Source of the DNA: Nitrosococcus halophilus Nc 4 | GTDB taxonomy: Bacteria > Pseudomonadota > Gammaproteobacteria > Nitrosococcales > Nitrosococcaceae | Length of the DNA: 64,000 nt | Reading direction: 5' to 3' | Assembly: GCF_000024725.1 (NCBI RefSeq) | Contig: NC_013960.1 | Span: 186,001 to 250,000, forward strand | Shown here: positions 9,965 through 19,238 of the stretch, piece after piece | Layout: every line of letters begins with the position of its first letter | How positions within the stretch are numbered: position 1 is the first letter of the stretch | The notes under the pieces: model-generated | The model's database searches: none | Seen by the model: the letters and a program-made list of their open reading frames with translations, nothing else | Told to the model about the DNA's origin: nothing | Made by a program: the position numbers and the translations under genes

Positions 9965-10729
9965 ATGGCGTCGTGCCGGAGCCACTGGCTATTGGCAGGG
10001 GGGCTGCTGCTCCAGGTATCGGCTGTGCCTGGGGCTGAAGTGGAAGTGGCTGAGGTGGTTGATATGGGTGAGTTGGAGCAACGCCTCCAGCGCCTAGAAC
10101 GGATCGTCCAGGGGCAGGGGTTGTCCGAGTTGTTGTTGAAGTTGGAACAGCTAGAAGCTGAGGTGCGGCGACTTCAGGGGGAAAATGAGGAACTCGGATA
10201 TGAGATTGATAATCTCAAGGAACAGCAGCGGGAATTGTATTTGGATTTGGACCGGCGATTACAAAAGCTAAACGCCTCCGAGGAAAGCTTATCCCCCCCT
10301 TCAGAAATGACAGAGGCTGGTACGATGGACTCTGCTCCTGATTCTGGGGAGCCAGCCTATCAGGCTGCCCTGAAGTTGCTCAAGGAAGGGCGCTATGAAG
10401 AGGCGATGGCGGCGTTTCGCCAGTTTCCCCAGCAGTATCCAGAGAGCCGTTATCGGCCTAATGCCCAGTACTGGCTGGGAGAGTCCTACTATATGTTGCG
10501 GGATTTTAGCGCCGCCGCCCAAGCCTTTCAGGCCCTGGCGGAGCAGTATCCGGAAAGCGCCAAGGTTCCCGATGCTATGCTCAAGCAAGGGCTGGCTTAT
10601 TACGAATTAGAGCAGTGGGAGCAAGCGAAAGCGCAGCTCCAAGAAGTGATGGCCCGCTATCCTGCTTCGACCGTTAGTCGCTTGGCCGAAGATCGCCTTG
10701 AAAAAATGAAGCGTGAGGGTCATCGTTGA
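9965..10729 (+). CDS. cpoB: Cell division coordinator CpoB (YbgF)
   Basis: About 254 residues: a signal peptide, a coiled coil (roughly residues 35-105, LEQRLQRLERIVQ...) and a C-terminal TPR domain of three repeats (AYQAALKLLKEGRYEEAM and following). CpoB trimerises and couples Tol-Pal energy to peptidoglycan synthesis at the septum. The ATG at 9965 has a GGAG site and lies two bases after the pal stop. The open frame extends 16 codons upstream into pal, which I regard as chance. Confidence 0.93.
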   Translation: MASCRSHWLLAGGLLLQVSAVPGAEVEVAEVVDMGELEQRLQRLERIVQGQGLSELLLKLEQLEAEVRRLQGENEELGYEIDNLKEQQRELYLDLDRRLQKLNASEESLSPPSEMTEAGTMDSAPDSGEPAYQAALKLLKEGRYEEAMAAFRQFPQQYPESRYRPNAQYWLGESYYMLRDFSAAAQAFQALAEQYPESAKVPDAMLKQGLAYYELEQWEQAKAQLQEVMARYPASTVSRLAEDRLEKMKREGHR

Positions 10730-10774
10730 TCCTATTGCCATGGTGGAGTTACCGTCTCCCTGGATGCGGTTGCT

Positions 10775-11416
10775 ATGAAGCGTCTACGTATCACTGAAAT
10801 TTTTCACTCCCTCCAGGGAGAATCCCGCAGCGTGGGTTGGCCGACGGTCTTCGTGCGTTTAACGGGTTGCCCCCTCCGCTGCCATTATTGCGATACTGAA
10901 TATGCCTTTCAGGGCGGAACCTGGATGGAGCTAGATGAGATTCTCGCCACCGTCGCCGAATTCGGCGCTCGCCATGTGACGGTGACCGGTGGCGAACCTC
11001 TGGCTCAACCAGCTTGCCTGGAACTTTTGACCCAACTCTGTGACGTCGGGTACGAGGTCTCATTAGAGACCAGTGGGGCGTTGGATATCTCCGCCGTTGA
11101 TCCGCGGGTAGTCAAGGTCATGGATTTAAAGACTCCGGGATCGGGGGAAGAAGCACGGAACTCCACTACTAATCTTGATTATCTTTCGTCCCAGGACCAG
11201 GTAAAGCTGGTGCTCTGTGACCGCCATGATTACGAGTGGGCTCGGACGGCCCTGGAGCGTCATCGCCTGGCTGAACGTTGCGAGGTGCTGTTTTCCCCCA
11301 GCTACGAACAACTCAGTCCCACCGATCTAGCTGAGTGGATACTGGAAGACCGTTTGCCGGTGAGAATGCAGATTCAGTTACATAAATACCTTTGGGGGGA
11401 GGAGCCTGGACGATGA
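10775..11416 (+). CDS. queE: 7-carboxy-7-deazaguanine synthase QueE
   Basis: A 213-residue radical SAM enzyme. The cluster-binding cysteines are in [17 protein letters not shown], a CX3CX2C spacing near residues 32-39. QueE converts CPH4 to CDG on the way to preQ0 and queuosine in tRNA. It overlaps queC by four bases and follows the Tol-Pal genes, as in Pseudomonas. Confidence 0.95.
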   Translation: MKRLRITEIFHSLQGESRSVGWPTVFVRLTGCPLRCHYCDTEYAFQGGTWMELDEILATVAEFGARHVTVTGGEPLAQPACLELLTQLCDVGYEVSLETSGALDISAVDPRVVKVMDLKTPGSGEEARNSTTNLDYLSSQDQVKLVLCDRHDYEWARTALERHRLAERCEVLFSPSYEQLSPTDLAEWILEDRLPVRMQIQLHKYLWGEEPGR

Positions 11417-12087
11417 GTTCCCCTAAAGCGGTGGTTCTAGTCTCTGGAGGGCTGGATTCAGCCACGGTACTGGCTATCGCCCGGGAGCAGGAGTTTGCTT
11501 GCTATACCATGAGCTTTGATTATGGCCAGCGGCACCGGGTCGAACTTCAGGCGGCCGCCGAAATTTCCCGCTTGTTAGGGGCTGTCGAGCACAAACTTAT
11601 CACCATCGATCTGGGCGGTATGGGAGGCTCCGCTTTGACGGATTCCAGTATCGCCGTGCCGGAGGCGCCCACGGAGGCCATTCCAGTCACCTACGTGCCG
11701 GCGCGGAATACGGTGTTTTTGGCCTTTGCTTTAGGTTGGGCCGAGGTACTGGGAGCCCAGGATATTTTCATTGGCGTCAATGCGGTGGACTACTCCGGTT
11801 ATCCTGATTGCCGCCCGGCATTTGTTGAGGCTTTTGAGCACCTGGCCAACCTTGCCACCCGCGCAGGCCTGGAAGGGCAGCGGTTTCGTATTCAAGCTCC
11901 CCTAATTCATCTTTCCAAGGCTGAGATTATCCGGGAAGGCATTCGCCTCGGTATTGATTATTCCCGCACGGTTTCCTGCTATCAGGCAGATGAGACCGGG
12001 CGCGCTTGTGGGGTTTGTGATTCTTGCCGGTTCCGCAAACAGGGTTTTCAGGAAGCCGGTGTGCCTGACCCTACCCGATATCATTAA
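11413..12087 (+). CDS. queC: 7-cyano-7-deazaguanine synthase QueC
   Basis: About 224 residues with an N-terminal PP-loop ([13 protein letters not shown]) for ATP pyrophosphatase chemistry and a C-terminal zinc site ([14 protein letters not shown]). QueC turns CDG into preQ0 with ammonia and ATP. The ATG at 11413 overlaps the queE stop. A further queuosine gene, the precursor transporter yhhQ, is in this window at about 20 kb but is disrupted. Confidence 0.96.
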   Translation: MSSPKAVVLVSGGLDSATVLAIAREQEFACYTMSFDYGQRHRVELQAAAEISRLLGAVEHKLITIDLGGMGGSALTDSSIAVPEAPTEAIPVTYVPARNTVFLAFALGWAEVLGAQDIFIGVNAVDYSGYPDCRPAFVEAFEHLANLATRAGLEGQRFRIQAPLIHLSKAEIIREGIRLGIDYSRTVSCYQADETGRACGVCDSCRFRKQGFQEAGVPDPTRYH

Positions 12088-12103
12088 AAATGCTTGCAAT
12101 GGT

Positions 12104-12131
12104 TTGAGATTCTCGGCAACTCAGGTAAAAT
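12104..12131 (+). promoter_or_regulatory. Putative sigma-70 promoter of tRNA-Lys
   Basis: TTGAGA at 12104-12109 and TAAAAT at 12126-12131, separated by 16 bases, lie just upstream of tRNA-Lys. This would place transcription start near 12138, about 15 bases before the mature tRNA. The match is by eye only. Confidence 0.5.
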
Positions 12132-12152
12132 TACGTGCTTATCCTATCACGG

Positions 12153-12228
12153 GGGCCGTTAGCTCAGTTGGTAGAGCACCGGACTTTTAATCCGTGTGTC
12201 GAAGGTTCGAATCCTTCACGGCCCACCA
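12153..12228 (+). tRNA. tRNA-Lys (anticodon UUU)
   Basis: A 76-base cloverleaf including the encoded CCA. The acceptor arms GGGCCGT and ACGGCCC pair, the D arm is GCTC/GAGC, and the anticodon loop CTTTTAA (12184-12190) carries TTT at 12186-12188. The T arm carries the usual GGTTCGAATCC. Position 27-43 is a C-T mismatch. It marks the right edge of the conserved core block; accessory and decayed genes follow. Confidence 0.97.
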
Positions 12229-12424
12229 TTTTAAATCAATTGCTTACGGAATTTTTCGACACTCTCATTTTCCGCAACGTGACCAGATCGTGACAATCTT
12301 TCCGATCGGGTCACTACTTCCCTGCTACAGTTGATGGTGCGTCACTCTAATAGACCCCACCCCCAAATCAGCGGGCCATTCCATCACTTCATTCATAGCT
12401 GCTTCCGCCCTTCTCTTTGCCTAG

Positions 12425-12598
12425 ATGCTCTCATTGATTACCTATGCGCTGGGGGTGATTGCCCGCGCCAAAGGGATGATACAGCTGGCCCATGAAACTG
12501 GGCTTTCGCGTGAAAGCCTGTATAAGGCGTTGTCAGCCGAGGGAGATCCGGAATTTGCCACATTGGGCCAAATTTTGTGCTTTTTGGATTGTTTGTGA
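12425..12598 (+). pseudogene. Truncated addiction-module antidote (HTH) remnant
   Basis: A 57-codon frame that matches from memory the C-terminal half of the 'putative addiction module antidote' family: ALGVIARAKGMIQLAHETGL followed by SRESLYKALSAEGDPEFAT. Intact family members are about 95-100 residues and have an N-terminal segment that is missing here; an in-frame TAG sits immediately before the ATG. No partner toxin is next to it. The end (LGQILCFLDCL) also departs from the usual VLKVLRALGL. I call it a degenerate fragment. Confidence 0.6.
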
Positions 12599-12642
12599 GT
12601 GTGTTTAACAGCCAATCGGGCTTCCGGTACATTCCTCCCTTA

Positions 12643-13659
12643 ATGAAAAAGGGCGTTTATTTTTCCTATAAGCTAACTGGATTCTGGCTAGCAGGTGGTC
12701 TGCTGGCTATGCTGTCCCTTATCGGTAAGGCTACACCGGAAATAGCAGATCAACACTCCCCAGGACTGGCAATGACGCCCGCCATCAAAAAAAGCCGGGC
12801 TACTCAGCTCCGAGCCCACGTGGAGGCGCTGGCCACGGGCATCGGCGAGCGCAATATGTTTACTCCTAATTCCCTGGCCCGCGCCGCGGAGTATATCCGC
12901 CATCAATGGGAAACCCAGGGCTATGAGGTGGCGGCGTACCCTTATATCGTACGAGGGCAGGAAGTGGAGAACCTGGAAGTGGCCCTGAAGGGGACCGAGT
13001 TCCCCGAAGAAGTCATTTTGGTGGGGGCCCACTACGATACGGTGCCCGGCAGTCCCGGCGCCAACGATAATGCCAGCGGCGTTGCTGCGCTGCTCGAACT
13101 CTCGCACAAACTGGCAGGTAAAGAACTGCCTCGCTCGCTAAGGTTCGTCGCCTTCGTCAATGAGGAACCCCCTTTTTTCAAGACGCCGAAGATGGGCAGC
13201 CGAGTTTACGCGCGCATGGCCCGCGAACGTGGTAAGCGACTAAAGGGAGTAGTGGTGCTGGAAACCATTGGCTACTATCGCAACGAGCCCGACACCCAGA
13301 AGTATCCTCCCCTGTTTGGCCTATTCTATCCGGATCGGGGCAATTTCGTTGGCTTTGTCTCCAATCTGCGATCTCGCGGGTTGCTACACCGCGCCGTTGG
13401 GTCCTTTCGGAAGCACTCTAATTTTCCCTTGGAATATCTGTCGGCACCCGCTCTCATCCCCGGTGTGGATTGGAGCGATCACAGTTCCTTCTGGCGCTAT
13501 GGCTATGACGCCATCATGGTGACGGATACGGCGTTGTACCGTTACCCCTATTACCACTCGTTCCAGGATACGCCCGATAAACTGGACTATGATTCCTTGG
13601 TGCAGCTTACGGTGGGTCTTTACGGGATGTTGCTCGAACTCGCCTCGGCAGATCTGTAA
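12643..13659 (+). CDS. M28 family zinc aminopeptidase-like protein
   Basis: About 338 residues. An N-terminal hydrophobic segment (LTGFWLAGGLLAMLSLIG) suggests a signal anchor or export. The peptidase core shows the metal-binding series VGAHYDTVPGSPGANDNASG, then FVNEEPPFF, LETIGYY and WSDHSSFW; YPYYHSFQDTPDKLDY supplies the last histidine. This fits metallopeptidase family M28 (di-zinc aminopeptidases); the substrate is unknown. The ATG at 12643 is chosen because residues after it look like a signal sequence; the frame stays open for 22 more codons upstream, overlapping the antidote remnant. Confidence 0.85.
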   Translation: MKKGVYFSYKLTGFWLAGGLLAMLSLIGKATPEIADQHSPGLAMTPAIKKSRATQLRAHVEALATGIGERNMFTPNSLARAAEYIRHQWETQGYEVAAYPYIVRGQEVENLEVALKGTEFPEEVILVGAHYDTVPGSPGANDNASGVAALLELSHKLAGKELPRSLRFVAFVNEEPPFFKTPKMGSRVYARMARERGKRLKGVVVLETIGYYRNEPDTQKYPPLFGLFYPDRGNFVGFVSNLRSRGLLHRAVGSFRKHSNFPLEYLSAPALIPGVDWSDHSSFWRYGYDAIMVTDTALYRYPYYHSFQDTPDKLDYDSLVQLTVGLYGMLLELASADL

Positions 13660-13909
13660 GCTCACCGTGGCAAAACGACTTTCTGTGGCTATCCCAAAAT
13701 AAAAAAAATTGTAAAGCACACGATATAGTTTTCTGGCCCTTCAGTAGCTCCTTTTTGCTATACAGGTCTAACGGGTTGGGGTAAGAAGACTTGGCAAAAA
13801 TCGTCGATATCTCAAAATAAAGCCTCTAAGCTCATCATTCAGGCAGCGAAAAATCTTGATTTCCTTGAGGATCAGGAGACCGCAAATTGATGGGTACTCC
13901 GGGAGGGTG
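13660..13909. other. Intergenic region without recognisable features
   Basis: About 250 AT-richer bases between the M28 peptidase and the decayed enoyl-CoA hydratase. I see no convincing reading frame, hairpin terminator or promoter pair here. Confidence 0.4.
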
Positions 13910-14421
13910 ATGATAGTGATTCCCAGTGATTGTCCTCAGTTGTTGGTGGAGCAGAGGCAACCACTGCTCACCATCGGATTTCACCGGCCTAAATATAAAA
14001 ATGCTTTGACACTAGCCATGTACGCTGCTGCAGCGGATGCTCTGGAACAGTCGGACGAGATTGATAATGTGCGGGTGATTCTGATTTATGGCACTGCCGG
14101 TTATTTCACTAGCGGCAATGACTTGAAAGATTTCAGGCAGGCATCGACAATCCATGAGAATCATCCGGTGGTTCGGTTTATGCGCGCCTTGCAGCATTGC
14201 CGTAAGCCAGTAGTGGCGTCGGTGCGCGGCCCTGCGGTGGGTATAGGCACCACATTGCTATTCCACTGCGATCTGGTTTACGCCGCCCAGGGTGCGCAAC
14301 TGCAGCTACCCTTCGTTAATCTTGGCCTCTGTCTCGAATATGCCGCCAGCTATTTGTTGCCGCGTTGGTTGGGGCATGCCAAGGCCGCCGAATTACTGCT
14401 GTTGGGAGAGGCATTCAGCTG

Positions 14422-14443
<22 letters not shown>
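13910..14443 (+). pseudogene. Enoyl-CoA hydratase/isomerase family, 3'-truncated
   Basis: The frame encodes a crotonase-fold protein: LLTIGFHRPKYKNALT, then SGNDLKDF (oxyanion-hole region) and GPAVGIGTTLLFHCDLVYAA. Homology runs to about base 14419 (LLLGEAF) and then stops abruptly, giving 170-180 residues where the family has about 250-270. The DNA continues as an SDR-type dehydrogenase in another frame, so a deletion joined two genes. The start is uncertain (ATG 13910 or GTG 13916, behind GGGAGG). Confidence 0.7.
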
Positions 14444-14841
<398 letters not shown>

Positions 14842-15056
14842 GGGGAAAGAACCGGCGGGGTTGGAGTAAGAGGTTTTTTATCTGCTATACCAAAAATTGG
14901 AGATTGACTTTATAGTACCGATAGGTGGGGTCTTATAGCCTTTTTCCCGGCCTAAACGCAATAGAAAGTGGCTCTTCACCGGCGAGCAGTTTTGTGAGTG
15001 GCAGGAATAGGACTTGCGGGCATTTGCTCGCCCGTGCCGAGTGCAATGGAGGTGCT

Positions 15057-15983
15057 ATGATGGGGCTCAAGAGGGGAGTGCTTATTATTGTCGCATCGGT
15101 GTTGCTCGGGTATCTTAGTAGTTCCTGGGCGGTGCTACACTTATTGCTCACTCCCGAACATAAGCCGATGACACAAACGCCGGTGCAACTGGGTTTTCCC
15201 AACACCAAATCTGTATGGGTGGAAACTTCAAAAGACCATATCCGCTTGCGTGGTTGGTTGGTGCCCGCCAACCAGTCTCGAGCGATTATATTGGTACATG
15301 GAATCCATTCTAATGCTTGGGACTGTCAGACGCCGGATGTCGTACGCGCTTATCAGGCATCCGGTTTTCAGGTTTTCCTGTTCGATTTAAGGGCCCACGG
15401 TGGTTCCGGTGGTGAACATATTGGGTTGGGTCTGCATGAGCATCACGACATTCAAGCGATAGTTGATTACTTGCAAACCGAGGCGGCTATCCCGCCGGGA
15501 AGTATCGGGCTTCATGGCACTTCTTATGGCGCGGTAGTGGCTTTGTTTGCCGCAGCCGACATTGAGGCGATCAAAGCAGTGATTGCTGACAGCGCTTATG
15601 CGAATCTCTTTGATGTAATCGGCGGTGAATTGGAGCGCCAGACAGGCTTGCCTTCAGAATGGGGTGTCATGTTCGCCCCAGGATTTGAACTGATGGGCAG
15701 AGTCGTGTATGGCCTTGATATTGATAAGGCTATGCCTTTGCAGGCAGTCCGTAAAATACAACAGCGCCCACTCTTGTTGATACATGGACAAGAGGATGAA
15801 ATTCTTCCCCCCGACCATGCACGCCGTTTAAACCAAGCCGGTGGACCCAATACCCAACTGTGGTTATTGCCAGGCCGTAGACATACGCAGGGTGTTCGTC
15901 TCGTGCCTGATTGCGATAAACTTTCCCCGTTGCGCGAGGAATTCTTACGCAGGACCACAAGTTTTTTCAAACGATACCTTTAA
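15057..15983 (+). CDS. Alpha/beta hydrolase with N-terminal membrane anchor
   Basis: About 308 residues. After an N-terminal hydrophobic helix (GVLIIVASVLLGYLSSSW) comes a serine hydrolase fold: oxyanion loop LVHGIHSNAWD, nucleophile elbow LHGTSYGAV (Ser in GTSYG), acid in IHGQEDEILPP and a histidine in GRRHTQG. The order and spacing fit the ABHD17/BEM46-like family of alpha/beta hydrolases. Substrate unknown. ATG at 15057 follows GGAGG; the frame is open 44 codons further upstream without a site. Confidence 0.8.
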   Translation: MMGLKRGVLIIVASVLLGYLSSSWAVLHLLLTPEHKPMTQTPVQLGFPNTKSVWVETSKDHIRLRGWLVPANQSRAIILVHGIHSNAWDCQTPDVVRAYQASGFQVFLFDLRAHGGSGGEHIGLGLHEHHDIQAIVDYLQTEAAIPPGSIGLHGTSYGAVVALFAAADIEAIKAVIADSAYANLFDVIGGELERQTGLPSEWGVMFAPGFELMGRVVYGLDIDKAMPLQAVRKIQQRPLLLIHGQEDEILPPDHARRLNQAGGPNTQLWLLPGRRHTQGVRLVPDCDKLSPLREEFLRRTTSFFKRYL

Positions 15984-16113
15984 GCCCAATACAAAGGACA
16001 AAGGAATCGATTGTAGCGATGGCGTGGCCGAAGGTCGAACACATCCCCGCTCGCTGCTTGATGGGCTTCCCTTCCCAGGAATATCCCATAACTACAAAAT
16101 AGCGTTCAGTTGA

Positions 16114-17973
16114 TCAACGGATCTGTCCCCGGATCTCACCCGCCGGATGAGCTAAGGTATGGACATTGACGTAGGCACCGCCGTTGCCCATGGCAGCCTT
16201 GACATCTGCTATGTCGTCCCAAGTACAGGCATTACCGGCATCGGGTGTGGTGGTGGTCCCTTCTGCTAAAATGCCGTTGACGGTCACCGGGCCACCACTA
16301 AAGAGCGTAACGCCAATGGGGCCGTTCACGCCCTGGGGTGCACAATGAATATGCGCTGCAATCACCTCCTCGATGTTGGCAACAATGAGCTTGAAGGTCA
16401 GTTCGGTCGCCGCTTGGTTCACTGTGAAAAGGGCTTGCCCCTGGGCCTGCGTATCCACTGGCGGGACTTCTTCATCTCCGCTCAAGTGAGCTGAAAAGCG
16501 GGCTGGGATTTGGCCCCGGTCCCGAGTGATCTTGAGCACAACACCCGTGTCGCCGAAAGGCGTGCCAGTCATGTTGGCGAGGACATACAATTCGCCGAAG
16601 GCATCCTGGCCAAAGCCGAGCAACGACAGACCCAGGTTCTCCTGATTAGCCAGCGGGAACTCAAAGATTCGGCGATTCTTTTCAAGCTGGAAAAGCCGGC
16701 CACTGCCGCTGGGAGAATCGGAAAAATCACCGAACACAGACGGGAACTTAAAGATTCGGGGATTCCTTTCCAGGTAGAAAAGTCGGCCACTGCCGCTGGC
16801 GGGATCGAACAAGTCACCGAACACATATCGCCCCCGGAGTGAGGGCAGCTGAATACCACGATACACGAAGCCACCGATGACAGCGGTGCCCTCGTCGTGG
16901 TCGTATTCGGCGATCGGGTCGATAAGATCAGCAGGCACATCATCCGGCTGGCATTCAAAGACAAAGCCAGGATCATTGCCGTTGGGGTCAAAACAGAACG
17001 ACCCCTCTTTCAAGCGCCAGCCGTAATTGCCGCCGGCGAGGCCCACGTCAATTTCCTCGATATCATTTTGCCCCACATCCGCAATCCACATCTCCCCCGT
17101 GCGGGAATCGAAGGAAAAGCGGAAGGGATTGCGAAAGCCATAGGCGAAGATCTCGTCGAGAAAACCCGACTGACCAACAAAGGGATTGTCGGTTGGGATA
17201 CCGTATTGGCCGTTGGCGGCGTTCGAGCCGTCCGGATCGATCCGGAGGATGGTGCCGAGAATATTGCTGGGGTCCTGACCATTGCCTCCGGGGACATGAC
17301 CTCCTCCCTGGTCATCGGCAGCGCCGCCGTCACCGAGCGAAATATAAAGCTTCCCGTCCATTCCAAAGTTCAGGGCACCGGCGTCGTGGTTAAATTGAGG
17401 TTCATCAATGCGAAGCAACTCTCGGGCACTGTCAGGATCGACGACCGAATCGGGATGGCAGGGGTCAGGGATTCGCCATTCAAGCACTATGCTCTGGTGA
17501 TTGGCTGTTTCCCCTGCGGGTAGGGTGGAGAAATCGGCTGGACCATCCACCGGCTCTGAGGTATAGGTGTAAAGAAGACCGTTATCTGCAAACTCGGGAT
17601 GGAAGGCCACGCCTAGAAAACCTCGCTCATCAAAGGTGCCTGGACCCGCCACGCCGAGAGAGACTAATCGATCGCTGACATCGAGCAACACGCGCTTTTC
17701 GCCTGTTGTCAGATGGATCGCCCAGAGGATCCCGTCTTGGTCCGTGACTACGAGACGGTTCTGCAGGTTAGCGCAGCCCGGTACCGCCGTCCCCCAATTG
17801 GGGGCCGTCAGCCTCTCAGCCACCGCTTCGAGTGCGATGGGGACACGGCCTTCTGGAATTGACCTGGGAATGGGATCTTCAAGCGGTTCGTTGCCATTAG
17901 CAGGAGCGGAGGCGATGCTTGTCAGTAAGGTTGCAAGCATCGCGAGCCCCCCTAGGTGCATTGTCTTATTCAT
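16114..17973 (-). CDS. Soluble glucose/sorbosone dehydrogenase-like beta-propeller fused to a CHRD domain
   Basis: About 619 residues with a signal peptide (MNKTMHLGGLAMLATLLTSI...). Residues ~50-480 form a PQQ-dependent sugar dehydrogenase type propeller: RGFLGVAFHPEF, FNHDAGALNFGMDGKLYISL, NPFRFSFD, DVGQNDIEEID and GNYGWRLKEG. The last ~125 residues are a CHRD domain (FSAHLSGDEEVPP, AAHIHCAPQG, ending HPAGEIRGQIR). Within the propeller an 87-base unit is duplicated in tandem, adding 29 residues. The start at 17973 has AAGGAAG 7 bases upstream; the frame is open nine codons further. Substrate and the presence of bound PQQ are unproven. Confidence 0.8.
   Translation of the reverse strand: MNKTMHLGGLAMLATLLTSIASAPANGNEPLEDPIPRSIPEGRVPIALEAVAERLTAPNWGTAVPGCANLQNRLVVTDQDGILWAIHLTTGEKRVLLDVSDRLVSLGVAGPGTFDERGFLGVAFHPEFADNGLLYTYTSEPVDGPADFSTLPAGETANHQSIVLEWRIPDPCHPDSVVDPDSARELLRIDEPQFNHDAGALNFGMDGKLYISLGDGGAADDQGGGHVPGGNGQDPSNILGTILRIDPDGSNAANGQYGIPTDNPFVGQSGFLDEIFAYGFRNPFRFSFDSRTGEMWIADVGQNDIEEIDVGLAGGNYGWRLKEGSFCFDPNGNDPGFVFECQPDDVPADLIDPIAEYDHDEGTAVIGGFVYRGIQLPSLRGRYVFGDLFDPASGSGRLFYLERNPRIFKFPSVFGDFSDSPSGSGRLFQLEKNRRIFEFPLANQENLGLSLLGFGQDAFGELYVLANMTGTPFGDTGVVLKITRDRGQIPARFSAHLSGDEEVPPVDTQAQGQALFTVNQAATELTFKLIVANIEEVIAAHIHCAPQGVNGPIGVTLFSGGPVTVNGILAEGTTTTPDAGNACTWDDIADVKAAMGNGGAYVNVHTLAHPAGEIRGQIR
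16653..16826. repeat. Intragenic 87-bp tandem duplication
   Basis: Bases 16653-16739 and 16740-16826 are two diverged copies of the same 87-base unit, on the minus strand coding for GDLFDPASGSGRLFYLERNP... and GDFSDSPSGSGRLFQLEKNR.... The unit is 29 codons, so the frame is kept. The copies differ at many positions, so the duplication is old or the copies diverge under selection. Confidence 0.85.
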
Positions 17974-18123
17974 CACCCTGCTTCCTTTAAGGTAGCGCAA
18001 GTTCGGTTTAGGGTAAGGCTGGAACTCGCGGTCAGCTTGTTATCACTATGATTAACAGTGTAGTGGCGGTGTGGAGGCTTTTCCCAAAAAAATTAGCCTG
18101 TGGCTATTAGGAAATTGCTCTCC

Positions 18124-18618
18124 TCATAGCCCGATTCCAACTCCTATTCCAAAATGAAAGCCTGTTCTACCACCGCCTCCCGCTTCTTTTTCGCGGGGCC
18201 ATAAATAAATCTGCTCCGGTCGCAAAACCGGATAAGTATATTCCATTTCGCCAATCCTTCCCGTGGTGGTTTTTGTTATGCTGCCCACCACCGTCATCTC
18301 TCGCCCCGGTGAATAATCGATCGGTTCCAGAAAAGAGTCGCTTTGGAGAATGAAGCGGCCCAGAGGTTGAGCCTGGGTTTTGGGCTCTAGGTTGCCTGAA
18401 AGCGGGTAGGCCAGCACTTCCAGCATTGTGCTTTCCGCCAGACTCGTATGGTTAACGATAAGGCCACCCCACACCACCCTTTGCCCCTGGTAAGCATCAA
18501 AGTTGGCGGCCACTTCAGGAGGGGCAAGGTCTTGGGCGGCGCCAGCCGTCTCCAACTTAGGCGCAGTGGCACAAGAGCCCAGCCCTAGCGCGGCGAGCAT
18601 TAGGAAAACAAGCTTCAC
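18124..18618 (-). CDS. Slp family outer membrane lipoprotein (paralog 1)
   Basis: A 164-residue lipoprotein with lipobox GSC (Cys16). Family motifs are YQGQRVVWGG, LEVLAYPL, GRFILQSDSFLEP and a terminal YLWP. Slp proteins are starvation- or stationary-phase-inducible outer membrane lipoproteins in E. coli; the role here is unknown. The C-terminus ends in a glycine-rich tail (AGGGGRTGFHFGIGVGIGL). It lies 21 bases downstream of a second Slp gene, so the two form an operon and arose by tandem duplication. Confidence 0.85.
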   Translation of the reverse strand: MKLVFLMLAALGLGSCATAPKLETAGAAQDLAPPEVAANFDAYQGQRVVWGGLIVNHTSLAESTMLEVLAYPLSGNLEPKTQAQPLGRFILQSDSFLEPIDYSPGREMTVVGSITKTTTGRIGEMEYTYPVLRPEQIYLWPREKEAGGGGRTGFHFGIGVGIGL

Positions 18619-18639
18619 GATGGGCCTCCTACTGCTTTC

Positions 18640-19203
18640 TTACCAATAATAAGGCCGCCGCCAAGGGTAAAACCAGGGATCGTAGAAAAAGGGACTGAAA
18701 CGATAGTAGGGCCAAGAGTAAAACCATGGGTCGTAGAAGAAGGGATCTGGATAGACATATTGCACGACCTTGCTGGGCCACAAGTAATCACGATCCACAT
18801 GGACCACCGGGTAGCGGTAGTTGAACGCGCCAATCTCGTCCGTTTCAGCACCGGTCACTTCTCCAAGGACCGTGATAAGGCGCCCGCTGGTGTAAATCGC
18901 CGGATCAAGGAACCCCGGGAAAGCGGCCAGAAAGCGCCCTGGACTCTCATCGACAGCCCTCGGTCTTCCCTCATTGTTGAGGGGTTTGCCGACGATTTCA
19001 ATGATGGTCCGCGCTTCAAAATTTTTGACTTCCTGAATAACGCCACCCCATCGCACTCTTTGCCCTTGAAAGTCATCAATATTGGCGCGCACGGTCTCAA
19101 TGCTCGGATTAACGGGCAACTCTTCCTGAATGGGCTTGGGCATTTGGGCGCACGCGGACAATAAAATCCCGAGGATGAAAATGGGGTAGCGCTGTTTCTT
19201 CAT
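18640..19203 (-). CDS. Slp family outer membrane lipoprotein (paralog 2)
   Basis: A 187-residue lipoprotein with lipobox SAC (Cys18). It matches its downstream neighbour over the Slp core (FQGQRVRWGGVI, IIEIVGKPL, GRFLAAFPGFLDP, DYLWP). Unlike paralog 1 it carries a C-terminal aromatic tail with a twofold repeat, PFFYDPWFYSW and PFFYDPWFYPW. Its upstream region runs straight into the detached 3' end of yhhQ. Confidence 0.85.
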   Translation of the reverse strand: MKKQRYPIFILGILLSACAQMPKPIQEELPVNPSIETVRANIDDFQGQRVRWGGVIQEVKNFEARTIIEIVGKPLNNEGRPRAVDESPGRFLAAFPGFLDPAIYTSGRLITVLGEVTGAETDEIGAFNYRYPVVHVDRDYLWPSKVVQYVYPDPFFYDPWFYSWPYYRFSPFFYDPWFYPWRRPYYW

Positions 19204-19238
19204 CAGTCCCCTCTCCCTTTAAATAGTTTGGTCCCGTT

